Part shown: positions 1-9,511 of the stretch, one piece after another
How positions within the stretch are numbered: the first letter of the stretch is position 1
Layout of the letters: each line of letters opens with the position of its first letter
Source of the DNA: Phycisphaerales bacterium
Lineage (GTDB): Bacteria; Planctomycetota; Phycisphaerae; UBA1845; UTPLA1
Direction of reading: 5' to 3'
Assembly (NCBI GenBank): GCA_022360095.1
Contig: JAKSDK010000801.1
Coordinates: 1 to 64,000, forward strand
DNA length: 64,000 nt
Notes under the pieces: model-generated
Told to the model about the DNA's origin: nothing
The model's input: the letters and a program-made list of their open reading frames with translations, nothing else
The model's database searches: none
Translations under genes and position numbers: made by a program

Positions 1-261
1 GTGCTGGAGAATCTGCTCGACCGGCTCGGCATGCCTGAAATGCTGGACCAGATCCCAAGGGCCCGATCGCTCACTGGCTTCGAGCTGCCGCGGCATGTTC
101 GGTATCGCCTGAAAAAGCTCGATGCCGCCAAGGCCCTCGAATCGACGATCGGCTGTCTCGACCGGCTGCTGATTGCCCCGGTCCATCCACATTTTGCCCG
201 ACACCGTGACGGCTGCGTGTTCAACTCGCTGCCGGCCGTGCGTTATGACTTTTCCATTTAA
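1..261 (+). CDS. Hypothetical protein, probably 5'-truncated by the window edge
   Basis: The frame is open from base 1, which happens to read GTG, so the true start may lie upstream. The 86 visible residues are rich in Leu, Arg and His and look helical. I see no signal peptide, cysteine pair or known motif. It ends about 15 bases before the next gene, whose ribosome site GAAGGAG lies in the gap, so the two are probably co-transcribed. Function unknown. Confidence 0.4.
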   Translation: MLENLLDRLGMPEMLDQIPRARSLTGFELPRHVRYRLKKLDAAKALESTIGCLDRLLIAPVHPHFARHRDGCVFNSLPAVRYDFSI

Positions 262-275
262 TCGAAGGAGCTTGA

Positions 276-803
276 ATGATGTTGAATGAGAACACGACGA
301 CTGTGCAGGATGTGAAAACCGACGTGGCGAGCCGGGGTGGCGCTTTCGCGCTGACGTCGCTGCTCGATTTGCTCGACGAGGGCGACCCGATCCGGAGCAA
401 TACCTTTACCTATCATCTTTACCAGTCGGACACCACGGTCCGAGGGGGCCTCTGGGATGCCTCGGCGAACGAGGCCTGTTCGGCCCTGGACGCGATGACC
501 GACGCGATGGTCCGTGACGTGCTCGACGCGTCCAACGACAAGACGAAGCAGGCGACGATGTCGTTTCGGTCTCGCCGTCGTGTGCTCATGGACGCCGGCG
601 TGATCGACCCGAGTGACAATGAGCTTCTGTCGGCGACGTACATCGTCGGTCGTTGCAGGGCCAGGCTCGGCGACGGCATCGATGCCGCCTGGGCGAACGC
701 GGTCCGTGGGCTGATTCATACGGCGGCGACGCATCTTCTTGCTCGTTATGCCGAATGGCGCAAACGTAAGGGTGCCCCGCCCCTTCCAGGGGTGGGGGAC
801 TGA
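276..803 (+). CDS. Hypothetical protein with repeat-derived C-terminus
   Basis: This 175-residue soluble protein is preceded by a good ribosome site (GAAGGAG at 264-270). It has no signal peptide and no recognised motif; the middle is rich in Asp, Ala and Arg. The last eleven residues (KGAPPLPGVGD) and the approach to the stop codon are encoded by the left arm of the inverted repeat at 768-888. The original C-terminus was therefore probably replaced when that repeat inserted. Function unknown; it may form an operon with the upstream frame. Confidence 0.55.
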   Translation: MMLNENTTTVQDVKTDVASRGGAFALTSLLDLLDEGDPIRSNTFTYHLYQSDTTVRGGLWDASANEACSALDAMTDAMVRDVLDASNDKTKQATMSFRSRRRVLMDAGVIDPSDNELLSATYIVGRCRARLGDGIDAAWANAVRGLIHTAATHLLARYAEWRKRKGAPPLPGVGD

Positions 804-888
804 TTTGTTTTGCGGAGATCGTTAGAAGTTTGGGCAGTTGTCTATATTTGTGTCCGTCCCCCACCCCCGGAGGGGGTGGGGCACCCTT
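768..888. repeat. Inverted repeat, 33-bp GC-rich arms
   Basis: Bases 768-800 and 856-888 are near-perfect reverse complements with about three mismatches. Each arm contains its own smaller CCCC/GGGG palindrome. The spacer is 55 bases with no gene. The structure resembles REP- or MITE-type intergenic elements. It supplies the 3' end of the upstream gene and could act as a transcription terminator. Confidence 0.65.
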
Positions 889-900
889 CGTACCCACCAA

Positions 901-967
901 TGTAGGGCGGGCTCTGCCCGCCGTGAGAGACGCGCGTAGAAGAAAGGCGGGTGGAACCCGCCCTACA
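901..967. repeat. REP-like inverted repeat with TGTAGGGCGGG arms
   Basis: Arms at 901-922 and 946-967 are inverted copies (TGTAGGGCGGG outer part, GCCCGCC/GGCGGG inner part). Each arm is internally palindromic. The repeat ends three bases beyond the 3' end of the convergent yceH gene, a position typical of REP elements and of bidirectional terminators. Confidence 0.6.
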
Positions 968-969
968 AC

Positions 970-1674
970 TCAGGCCTGATCGTCCGATGGAAGGACGCCG
1001 GCCGTGCGGAGGTTGTGACGCAACCCGGCCAGCGAAGCGCGGAGGTTGGCGATCTCCTCTTCTAACTTGTCCACCCGGGATTCGAGGTCGGGACTCGCCG
1101 TTGACTGAGCCGGTGCAACCGACGGGGTCGGTGCGGCAACAGGTTCCGGGCCGTAGTGCACGGTCGGCATCTGAACCTCACCGCCGAGCAGGTGGGCAAA
1201 ACGCCGGGCCGACTTTCCTGGCTCGCGCTCCATCTCCACGACCAACGGCGGGTCGGCGTTCTCCAACTCCTTCAACAGCTCCCGGGCATAATCCTGCGAC
1301 TCAAGGTGCGTCATACGACTCGCCCGACCGCGGAGTTCGCCCAACGTCTGCGGGCCGCGGAGCATCAGCTCGGCCATGATCGCCCGTTGGGCGGCGTTCC
1401 AGCCGAAGTGCTCCTCGGACTTGTGCCGAAAGCGGACAGCGCGAGAGCCCCGGTCCGGCTCGGCCTGGTCGGTGAGCCCTTTCTTTCGCAGCGTGGCCAT
1501 CGCATCGCTGACGACGCGTTCGTCGTAGCTCGTGACCGGGTCACGGTTGGACTTCTGGTTGCAGGCGTTGGTGATCGCGTTGAGCGTCATCGGATAGTAA
1601 GCGGGCTGAGACAGCGATTTCTCGATCAGCACACCCAGCACGCGAAGCTCTTCGGGCTTGAGTTCCATGGTCAT
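970..1674 (-). CDS. yceH: YceH/DUF480 family winged-helix protein
   Basis: This 234-residue protein matches the DUF480 family. It opens with the typical LxxEExRVLGVLIEKS helix, followed by YPMTLNAITNACNQKSNR and a second winged-helix unit with the ELRGRASRM segment. An Ala/Pro-rich linker (about residues 165-190) leads to a C-terminal coiled coil (LESRVDKLEEEIANLR). The family is thought to bind DNA, but its cell role is poorly defined. The ATG at 1674 is supported by AAGGAG nine bases upstream. It stands alone between opposing genes. Confidence 0.88.
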   Translation of the reverse strand: MTMELKPEELRVLGVLIEKSLSQPAYYPMTLNAITNACNQKSNRDPVTSYDERVVSDAMATLRKKGLTDQAEPDRGSRAVRFRHKSEEHFGWNAAQRAIMAELMLRGPQTLGELRGRASRMTHLESQDYARELLKELENADPPLVVEMEREPGKSARRFAHLLGGEVQMPTVHYGPEPVAAPTPSVAPAQSTASPDLESRVDKLEEEIANLRASLAGLRHNLRTAGVLPSDDQA

Positions 1675-1874
1675 GGCAAAACGCTCCTTGGATGAGGGTC
1701 CGACTAGAACATCGGAAATTCTACCAGACTCTTCTTCCGGATGCCTTATTTGAAGATTTTCGGGAACTGTGGGAACGGACCGGCGTCAAATGAATAGGGT
1801 CGCAACCGGCATGAGGAGCGTCCGCGAAGACAAGAGCATGCCACCCGGCTGAATGAATAAGAAAGAGGTGCCTT

Positions 1875-4283
1875 ATGCAACGGAACCATTTCAATGGGCG
1901 AATGCTGGTGACGGTCATCATCGTGTCCGCCGGCGTGCTCGTGCCGGCCGTCGAGAGTTGGGCGAACGGCATCATTGTCGGCCCCGGTCCCATCATCCCT
2001 GAGCTGTCACCGCCTCGGATTCATCGCCCCATTCGATCGTGGATGCCCTTTCGGATCAAGAGCCAGAGCGTCAACATCGAGATCAACGACGCCCTGGCGG
2101 AGACGGCCGTCGAACAGGTGTTCATCAATCGGAGCGGCGGCCAGGCCGAAGGCACCTATCTGTTTCCGATCCCCGTGCATGCGGGCGTTCATACGTTCAC
2201 CATGTGGATGAACGGCCGGGAGGTCCGGGGCGAGTTGCTCGACGCGGACCGGGCACGGCAAATCTACGAGTCCATCGTCTCGAAGATGCGCGACCCGGGC
2301 CTGCTCCAGTTCGCCGGACGAGGTTTGATCCAGGCCAAGGTCTTTCCGATTCCGGCCGGCGGCGAGTGTCGCATCAAGCTGCAATACAGCGAACCGGTCC
2401 GTGTTGATTCCGGGCTCGCGGCGTATCGCTTTCCGTTGGGATCGAGCGGCTGTCGATTCGAGCCGATCGAACGGTTTTCACTGCGGGCCGTCGTTCGCAG
2501 CAAACGGTCACGTGTGAGCGTGTTCAGTCCGACGCATGAATGCAGCATCGACCAGCGAAGTGATCGCGAAGTCGTCGTGGGTCTGGAGAAACAAAGGCTG
2601 CAACCGGAAGAGGATTTTCAACTATACACAAAGTTAGGAGACGAGGCCTTTGGATTGTCTTTTCTAGCGCATCGCGTGTCGGGAGAGGAAGGCTTCTTTA
2701 TGGCACGGATCGCGCCGCAGTTAAGCCGTGACGGCGGCGCGGTCCTGCCCAAGAACATTTGTTTCGTGCTGGACACGTCCGGCAGCATGGCGGATTCGAA
2801 CAAGATCGCCCAGGCCAAGAACGCGCTGAAATTCTGCATCACGAATCTGGACCGGGAAGACCGGTTCAGCGTGTTGACGTTCGCCACTGAAGTGCGTTCG
2901 TTTCGAGCGGGCTGGAGCGGCGCCGACGAAGAGACAAAATCGGCCGCGCGAACATTTATTGATCGCCTGAAAGCCGTCGGCGGGACGGACATCAACGCTG
3001 CGCTTCAGAAAGCGCTGTCGTTGAACCCGAACCGTGACGCCGATGCGCAAGGCGCCGCGGGCGACTCATGGCGGATGAACCCCTATTTCATTGTGTTCAT
3101 CACGGACGGTGAACCGACGGTGGGCGTGACCAATCCAGAGGCCATTCTCAAGAACGTGGCCAACGCAAACCAGGGACGCCCCCTCGGGTCCCTGGATCGC
3201 CCAATTCTCAAGACGACGGGCGTGGTGAAGGAAAGCCGAGTTTTCGTCCTCGGCGTCGGCTACCAGGTGAATACGAAGCTGCTGGATCGCCTCGCGGACG
3301 AGAACGGTGGAGCCAGAGGCTACGTAACGCCGCAAGAGAACCTGGAACTGAAGATCTCCGCTTTCTACACGAAACTGGCGAACCCGGTGCTGGCCAGCCC
3401 GCAATTGACCTTCAAGGGTGTGGCGGTGCATGACGTCTATCCCCGACAGTTACCGGATTTGTTCAAAGGCTCGGAACTCATCGTGGTCGGCCGATACGGC
3501 GCGGCCAACGCCCTGTCTCTCGGTCAACCGCGATCGCAGAAAATCGCGTTGACCGGATACTGTCGCGGCGAGGCACGGGGATACACGTTCGCCTGCGATT
3601 TTCCCGTCGTTCAACGTCAGCATGACTTCCTTCCTCGCGTCTGGGCGATGCGGCGCATCGGCTTTCTGCTGGATGAGCTTCGGCTGCACGGCGAAAACAA
3701 GGAGCTGAAGAACGAGGTGATTCGTCTTGCCAAGGAGTATGGAATATTGACGCCTTACACCAGTTTTCTTGTGCAACAGGATGAACAACTGGCCGCCCGG
3801 CATGGTCGAGCGCCCATCGGGCCGCGTTCCCTTGCCACCAGCATTAAATCGGCGTGGGAAGATCGTGACGAAGAAATGAAAGAGGCCGCCAGGGGGCAAC
3901 GCTTGCTCGTCGGCAGAATTTCGGTCGACGCTTCAAACGACAACCAGACGTTGCAGTCAATGAAGCCGGCCAAGTCCCAACCCATGCGTTCGTCCGTCGC
4001 GTCAGGAAACCGTGGCAAAGACGGGAGATCGTTGATCAATTTCATCGGAGCCCGGACCTTTTATTGGGAGGACGGGCGATGGATCGACGCCGACTACGAC
4101 GGACAGTCCGCGACGACAAAGCTCACGGCCTACAGCCAGGATTATTTTGATTTTCTGGCGAAAAACCGCGAGGCCGGTCAGTATCTGGCGCAAGGAGATC
4201 GCGTCGTCCTGAACTGGCAGGGTCAGATTTATGAAACCGTGCCCTCCGAACCCGCGGAAGAATCGGCGGTTAAAGAAGAATGA
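1875..4283 (+). CDS. Secreted VIT and von Willebrand A domain protein
   Basis: The 802-residue protein starts with a signal peptide (residues 1 to about 30). A VIT (vault/inter-alpha-trypsin) domain covers roughly residues 45-175. A vWA domain starts near 290 with an intact metal-ion site, DTSGS at about 299-303. The segment LAKEYGILTPYTSFLVQQDE near residue 625 is the usual conserved tail of this family. Such proteins are exported and presumed to mediate adhesion or protein contacts at the cell surface; the ligand cannot be told. The ribosome site AGAGGTG precedes the ATG. Confidence 0.85.
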   Translation: MQRNHFNGRMLVTVIIVSAGVLVPAVESWANGIIVGPGPIIPELSPPRIHRPIRSWMPFRIKSQSVNIEINDALAETAVEQVFINRSGGQAEGTYLFPIPVHAGVHTFTMWMNGREVRGELLDADRARQIYESIVSKMRDPGLLQFAGRGLIQAKVFPIPAGGECRIKLQYSEPVRVDSGLAAYRFPLGSSGCRFEPIERFSLRAVVRSKRSRVSVFSPTHECSIDQRSDREVVVGLEKQRLQPEEDFQLYTKLGDEAFGLSFLAHRVSGEEGFFMARIAPQLSRDGGAVLPKNICFVLDTSGSMADSNKIAQAKNALKFCITNLDREDRFSVLTFATEVRSFRAGWSGADEETKSAARTFIDRLKAVGGTDINAALQKALSLNPNRDADAQGAAGDSWRMNPYFIVFITDGEPTVGVTNPEAILKNVANANQGRPLGSLDRPILKTTGVVKESRVFVLGVGYQVNTKLLDRLADENGGARGYVTPQENLELKISAFYTKLANPVLASPQLTFKGVAVHDVYPRQLPDLFKGSELIVVGRYGAANALSLGQPRSQKIALTGYCRGEARGYTFACDFPVVQRQHDFLPRVWAMRRIGFLLDELRLHGENKELKNEVIRLAKEYGILTPYTSFLVQQDEQLAARHGRAPIGPRSLATSIKSAWEDRDEEMKEAARGQRLLVGRISVDASNDNQTLQSMKPAKSQPMRSSVASGNRGKDGRSLINFIGARTFYWEDGRWIDADYDGQSATTKLTAYSQDYFDFLAKNREAGQYLAQGDRVVLNWQGQIYETVPSEPAEESAVKEE

Positions 4284-4320
4284 ATGAATCCGAGAATAAC
4301 CTGATTCGCGCATCACTTGT

Positions 4321-4338
4321 ACAAATGTTAACATTTGT
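4321..4338. promoter_or_regulatory. Perfect 18-bp AT-rich palindrome, possible operator
   Basis: ACAAATGTTAACATTTGT is a perfect palindrome in the gap between the VIT/vWA gene and the next secreted-protein gene, about 135 bases before the latter. It is far more AT-rich than its surroundings, as expected of an operator for a dimeric regulator. No regulator gene is adjacent, so the role is inferred. Confidence 0.35.
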
Positions 4339-4474
4339 TTCGGACGTGCCATGTGATGTTCCGAAACGGAGTTGAGTTTTTTCGATTCCGGTCTTAACAT
4401 TACGAAGTACAACGGAATTGGGTCAATTTCCTGTGAGATGAGCCTTCTCTCGACCTCGGCGCGGAGTCCGTTTG

Positions 4475-5569
4475 ATGAATACCCGGAAACGATCCCTCGC
4501 TGCCGGCCTAGTTGGGATACTTGTTCTCGCCTTGCCGGTTTTCACGGCTGCTCAGAACACGAAGGGACCGGGCCGAAAATCGGGGAAGACGACGGCCAAA
4601 CGGAAGAGCACGCCTCCTAAACCCATCCCGGAACTTCAGATTTATCCCCTTGGACCGGACGAGTTCCGCGCGTTGGAAACACAGGAGATGATCGCCCTTG
4701 CCCGGCATCTGTACGAACCCGACCCTCGCGAGACCGTGCTGATCGAAGCGGAGATCAACCGCATTCAAGACGAGCGTTGGGAAAGCAACGAGAAGATTTC
4801 GGAATTCAAGGCCATGCTCGCCGAACGGTCCCGTCTTTTTCAGGAAATCACGGCCGCGATCAGTCCGGACGAACCCCCGAGGAAAAAACTGCGACAAGTG
4901 CAACGAAATAAGGACTTTGCCAAGGTCCTTTCGAACATGCGGAAGTACGAACGAAAGCAGGGACATCGGTTCACGAACTACGCGGAGCAGATCGAGTCGG
5001 TGCTTGACCCGACCAAAGTCGAGGCGGCACGTCGTGAATGGAAGAACCGCGTGAAGAAAAGCCGGGAAACGAATCAACTGCGTGAACTTCTCCAGGGGCT
5101 GCGTCATCGGCGCTGGCGTTCAAAGACCTCGCCCCAGAAATCACCGGCCAAAAAGGATGCTGACAAGATCAAAAGCAAGTCCGAAGCCGGGAAATCCAAA
5201 GCCCCCTCCAAGCCGCGCAATGCCAAGAAAAAGCCGAGCAAACCGCGATCGGATCGAGGTACTGGCCCCATTAAGCCGTTGAGCGAATGGGAAGCCTACG
5301 TCCGCGATTTTATTCGGGACTATGAACTCACACCGACACAGAGCAATGCGGCCTTATCGATTTTGAGAGACATCCAGTCGCGCGCGGCACAAGTCGAGAA
5401 GCGCAACAAGGGCAAGATCGCCGCAGCACAAAAAATCACCGATGCGAAGCTTCGAAAGCAACGGCTGGCGGAACTGGACGAGCCGATGCAGCAGCTTTTT
5501 CGAGAGCTGTGCCGACGGCTTGATCGGCTCCTGACCGGCGCCCAACGAAGCAAGGGCGCAAAAAAATAG
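4475..5569 (+). CDS. Secreted Lys/Arg-rich hypothetical protein
   Basis: The 364-residue protein has a signal peptide (residues 1 to about 27, ending near TAAQN). A basic low-complexity stretch, a helical middle, a second Lys/Ser/Pro-rich basic stretch (about residues 210-260) and a charged helical C-terminus follow. A TTG sits one codon upstream in the same frame, but the ATG at 4475 is the natural start. The helical parts resemble periplasmic coiled-coil proteins of planctomycetes, but I recognise no family. Confidence 0.6.
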   Translation: MNTRKRSLAAGLVGILVLALPVFTAAQNTKGPGRKSGKTTAKRKSTPPKPIPELQIYPLGPDEFRALETQEMIALARHLYEPDPRETVLIEAEINRIQDERWESNEKISEFKAMLAERSRLFQEITAAISPDEPPRKKLRQVQRNKDFAKVLSNMRKYERKQGHRFTNYAEQIESVLDPTKVEAARREWKNRVKKSRETNQLRELLQGLRHRRWRSKTSPQKSPAKKDADKIKSKSEAGKSKAPSKPRNAKKKPSKPRSDRGTGPIKPLSEWEAYVRDFIRDYELTPTQSNAALSILRDIQSRAAQVEKRNKGKIAAAQKITDAKLRKQRLAELDEPMQQLFRELCRRLDRLLTGAQRSKGAKK

Positions 5570-5757
5570 CGGACATTTCAGCAAATCGTCCTGCACCGGC
5601 TTGGGCGTTGCCTCATCACACCGATGCCTCTGGTCACCCGGAATCGGCGCTCGGGGCATGCTGTTCGAACTGAATGCCACCCCTTTGCCTTGCCTCGACA
5701 ACCACGCCTGAACATGCGATAATGATCGTTTTTTCAGTAAGGAAGCATCGAAGCGCA

Positions 5758-7962
5758 ATGCAATACGACAACCTCAGCACACTGGCCAAAACCAAACGTT
5801 GGGAAGACCTTGAAACCGAATGGTTGTCGGTCATCGACCAGCCGGAGGCCGCCCCGGAACACCTGCTCCCCGTGATCGACACCGTCGTCGAGGCGGGACA
5901 GGACAAGCTCGCGGAGACGATGGGCTGGGCGTGGCTGTCCAGCATGAAGGAAAAGCACTCCCCCAGAGAGGCGCTGACCCTAGGGCGCGGCCTGTTACTG
6001 CGATTGCCCGATGGTGAGCAACTTCGGGACGAAATCCTCGAACTTTACAAGCAGACGCATAACGACCATCCGCAACTGAACCAATGGGTCGATCGCTCGG
6101 GTTTGAAATCCGGGAAATCGGTACGTCGCGCTCTGCGCTACCTCGATGTCGGTCTCAGGCTGAATCAAGGGTCCTATCTGGTCCACCGTTCGGAGGACGA
6201 GGCGGCACAGATCGTCGAAGCCGATTTTGAGGCCGAAGAAGTCGCACTCAAAACGGCCCGCCGGACGCGAACGCTGACGCTCGCCGAGGTGATCGAGGAC
6301 TATGACATCGCCGATGAAAACGACTTTCATGTCCTGGAACAGCTTAGCCCGGAACGAATCGATCAGCTCGTCCAGGACGATCCGATCAGTCTGGCGATGG
6401 GAATTTTACGTTGTCATCCCAAAAACCAGCTTGATCGCGATGAGCTCAAGCTGATGCTGGTTCCGAAATATGTCGCTCAGAACAAATGGACCGACTGGTG
6501 GAGCCGGATTCGCAACGGCGTCAAGAAGTCACCGAACCTGCGACTCGAAGGACGGTCGCCGATGTTTCTCATCTACGACCCTGCCGGACAGACACAGGAA
6601 CAGGAAACCTGGTCGGCCTTCTCGGGAGCGAATTCTCCCCGCCAGTGGCTCGATGTGCTCGAAGGCTATCTGCGAACCATGAAACAACGCAAGGCGGCGC
6701 CCGACACGGCGTTTCTGGATCGCGTGCAGTCTGCGCTCGTGGACCACATCGGCCGTTTTCGCAAGCACGGCGAAAAAGCCCGGGCCTTTGCCACGGCGCT
6801 GGTCATTGATCGGCTCGCAGCGGACGGCCTGCCGATCAACACCGATGCACACGGCACGGCTCTGGAAATGCTCAAGTCCGTGGACAACCCGACGGCCCTG
6901 GTCGGCTCCGTTCCGGACACGCGGCTTTGGCCCCTTGCCGTCGCCTGTGTGGAACAGGCTTTTCCAGAAGAATGGCCTGCCGTGTTCGCGGAGTTGATTC
7001 TGCATGCCCCGGCGGGTCAGTGTGACGCTTTGGCCAAGCGCATCGAGAAGGCGAAACAGGGCGATTTGCTGCTTGCGATCGTCGAAAAGGCGATCGCAAC
7101 TCCCGGTCGATACACCGACGCGATGATGTGGCTTTGGAAGATTCCAGGTGTCAAGGTCGATCTCCAATTGCCCAAGCCCCTCGAGATGCTCAACACCATC
7201 CTCGCTCTGGTCGGCCCTGCACGACAGTCCGAAGGAAAAGCCATCGCTCAGACGGTGAACGAATTAAGGGCAAGGGTCCGTGCAGGACTTAGTGCCAAAG
7301 GCTACGAACCGTTTCGTGAATGTGTGAAGACGATTGATTTGCCGATGGCTCAGGCCCTGCGACGCCAGATCGAACGGGCCGAAGGGCTGGGGCCAAGCGT
7401 TCAATCGGAAATGCTCAATATCCTTCGCGCCCAATTCCCCGACCTGTATGTCAAGGCCGAAGTGGCGAAATGGGACGACGACTCCGTTTTGTATTTTTCG
7501 AGGGAGGGTCTTCGGATCAAGGAGGACGAGTTGCATGAGCTTGTCAACGTCAAGATGCGCGAGAACGCCAAGGCCATCGGCGAGGCCGCGGCCCATGGCG
7601 ATTTGAGTGAGAACTCCGAATACAAGTTCGCCTTGGAGGAGCGCGACCTACTCCGGGCACGAGTCGCCCAGATCAATAGCGAACTGGCCCTGGCGAAAGT
7701 TCTGGAAGCCGACGAGGTCCCCACCGACCACGTCAGCATCGGCCAGCGCGTCACGCTAAAGCCCGTGAACGGCGGTGAATCGTACACCATGACGATCCTC
7801 GGTGTTGGTGATTCGGACATCGGCGAACGTATCTACGCCTACCAGACACCACTCGCAATGCAACTCATGGGGAAACGCCCGGGCCAAAAGGTGTCCCTGG
7901 CGTTCGAAGGGAAGGACGAAGTTCAGTATGAGGTGGCGGAGATCGAGAAGGCCGTTGAGTAG
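5758..7962 (+). CDS. greA: Long-form GreA transcription elongation factor with helical-repeat N-terminus
   Basis: The 734-residue protein ends in a complete GreA. The N-terminal coiled coil lies at about residues 580-655 and carries the acidic tip HGDLSENSEY, whose Asp and Glu stimulate RNA cleavage by stalled RNA polymerase. A C-terminal FKBP-like domain follows (about 655-734, GQRVTLKPVNGGESYTMTILG). The first 570 residues are helical, TPR/HEAT-like, with no catalytic motif. Fused GreA proteins of this size are known in Chlamydiae. The start at MQYDNLS is chosen because residues from earlier starts lack homology-like character; 5722 is possible. Confidence 0.85.
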   Translation: MQYDNLSTLAKTKRWEDLETEWLSVIDQPEAAPEHLLPVIDTVVEAGQDKLAETMGWAWLSSMKEKHSPREALTLGRGLLLRLPDGEQLRDEILELYKQTHNDHPQLNQWVDRSGLKSGKSVRRALRYLDVGLRLNQGSYLVHRSEDEAAQIVEADFEAEEVALKTARRTRTLTLAEVIEDYDIADENDFHVLEQLSPERIDQLVQDDPISLAMGILRCHPKNQLDRDELKLMLVPKYVAQNKWTDWWSRIRNGVKKSPNLRLEGRSPMFLIYDPAGQTQEQETWSAFSGANSPRQWLDVLEGYLRTMKQRKAAPDTAFLDRVQSALVDHIGRFRKHGEKARAFATALVIDRLAADGLPINTDAHGTALEMLKSVDNPTALVGSVPDTRLWPLAVACVEQAFPEEWPAVFAELILHAPAGQCDALAKRIEKAKQGDLLLAIVEKAIATPGRYTDAMMWLWKIPGVKVDLQLPKPLEMLNTILALVGPARQSEGKAIAQTVNELRARVRAGLSAKGYEPFRECVKTIDLPMAQALRRQIERAEGLGPSVQSEMLNILRAQFPDLYVKAEVAKWDDDSVLYFSREGLRIKEDELHELVNVKMRENAKAIGEAAAHGDLSENSEYKFALEERDLLRARVAQINSELALAKVLEADEVPTDHVSIGQRVTLKPVNGGESYTMTILGVGDSDIGERIYAYQTPLAMQLMGKRPGQKVSLAFEGKDEVQYEVAEIEKAVE

Positions 7963-8119
7963 TCGCCGGCCTTGATGCGTTGCATCCAGCTTTGAGCAAC
8001 AGACACTTCCGCGTCGCGTTTGGATGCCTCAGCCTGCAATTTTCGAATACGCTTGAGTTCTTCCTTGATGAAGCGTCCGGCCTTGAAGCAGTCTATGTTT
8101 CGACGCGAGGATCTGCGCC

Positions 8120-9316
8120 CTACGACATCCGAAGCCAGGATTTGATCGCTTCGAAATCATTCGCCCAATCCGAGGACAACCGTTGCTTTAAGAACGTGCT
8201 GAAAAGCAGGTCCACGGTTTCAGCAAGATGGCGAATCTGTTCGACTCGCTCTTCGGCTCGCACCCGCCCGTTTCCGTTTCCGTTTCCGTTCCCGTTGCCG
8301 TTGCCTTCAATTTTAGGCAGGTTCGCTGACGAAATGTTGAACGTTTCCGCCTGAAGGGTGAATTCGTATTGTTCGCCCTGCCGAGAAATGATGAGACCGA
8401 CCTTGCGGGGCAGCTTGCCCGACTGGATCGCCCGACGGCTTTCCGGAAGCTGGGTCGGCCCCTCACAGGTAATCACCTCTTTCCCGGTCTCCGCCCAGGG
8501 GCATTCAAGGGTCAGTTGCTTGACGATCACCACGGCCGCCTCCGTGTCGTCCGAAAGCGAAATCGTATCGGTCCGCTCCGACAGCGTGTACCACAGCCAT
8601 AACAAAAACTCGTTGCCCAGATAGTCTCGCGACGTCGTATCGTGCGCGGTCCAGAATACATCGATATGACCGTTACCGTTGGGATGCTTCACGAACGCGG
8701 CGGGCTTTAGATTCTCCAGCACCCTCGTCCGTCCATGTTCCTCGGCCCAGGCATAGGCCTGAAACCCTGCCGTCATCGGTTCCAACTTCTTGTGAACAGA
8801 TTCCTTGAACAAAGGGTATAAGCGTTCCAGGATGGCAGGCGTCGTCGCTCCGAGATAGAGCACGTCATCTCGCGTGTCCCAAAGGACCGGTGACTGCCTG
8901 AACCTGCGAAAGCGGCCTTCCTTGATCTCCTGATCCGCACGGCGTCGAGCCGCCTCGGTTGCCTGACGTTTCAGACGGCCGGGATGATGACCGTTGCCAT
9001 TTCCGTTGCCACGATACAGTGCGTCCAGTTCCTCCTGAACATAAGCGCGCATCAGATCAGGCGGCACTCGGCTGGCGTCGATCCGCATTCCGAAATGCAG
9101 GCAATCAAGCAAGACGTTTTTTTCCGTATCAAATTCGCGATCCAACAGATGCCGGCCTCCGATCCAGCCGACGTCTTCCTGGTTCGCCTGCAGGGCGCGC
9201 TGACCCCCGATTCGATATTTACGAAGCTTTTCCAACAGGTTGTCATCAAGTCGCTTCGGCGAGCCGCCGACCACATGAAATCGCGAAAAACTGACCGTTC
9301 CCGACAAAAAGGCCAT
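8120..9316 (-). CDS. RdgC-like protein with Asn-Gly repeat tracts
   Basis: The 398-residue soluble protein begins MAFLSGTVSFSRFHV and has an architecture reminiscent of RdgC, a ring-forming double-stranded DNA binding protein that modulates RecA. The fold match is from general resemblance, not certain motifs. Two NGNGNG tracts interrupt it, at about residues 104-109 and 338-350. They are encoded by hexamer repeats (CCGTTT/CCGTTG), the longer at about 8268-8307. They look like flexible linkers and could vary in length by slippage. It is monocistronic, with an opposing downstream neighbour. Confidence 0.5.
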   Translation of the reverse strand: MAFLSGTVSFSRFHVVGGSPKRLDDNLLEKLRKYRIGGQRALQANQEDVGWIGGRHLLDREFDTEKNVLLDCLHFGMRIDASRVPPDLMRAYVQEELDALYRGNGNGNGHHPGRLKRQATEAARRRADQEIKEGRFRRFRQSPVLWDTRDDVLYLGATTPAILERLYPLFKESVHKKLEPMTAGFQAYAWAEEHGRTRVLENLKPAAFVKHPNGNGHIDVFWTAHDTTSRDYLGNEFLLWLWYTLSERTDTISLSDDTEAAVVIVKQLTLECPWAETGKEVITCEGPTQLPESRRAIQSGKLPRKVGLIISRQGEQYEFTLQAETFNISSANLPKIEGNGNGNGNGNGNGRVRAEERVEQIRHLAETVDLLFSTFLKQRLSSDWANDFEAIKSWLRMS

Positions 9317-9511
9317 CGGAGTCCTCGTGTGAAGGGGTTGTTTGTTTCGTTAATATTGAAGACGGGGTGTGTCCTCAAGGACGGGCCATGCTACGTCGTC
9401 GTCGTTCAAGCGTCAACGAATCGCTACGATGATTTGAGATATTGCCGCAACCTCATGATATACTTCTCGTAGTGAGCTGTGACGGGAAAAAATCACAACA
9501 CGGGAGACACG

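Noticed and set aside
8268..8307. Hexamer repeats considered as a CRISPR or regulatory array
   Set aside because: Repeats are contiguous, without spacers, in frame within the RdgC-like gene.
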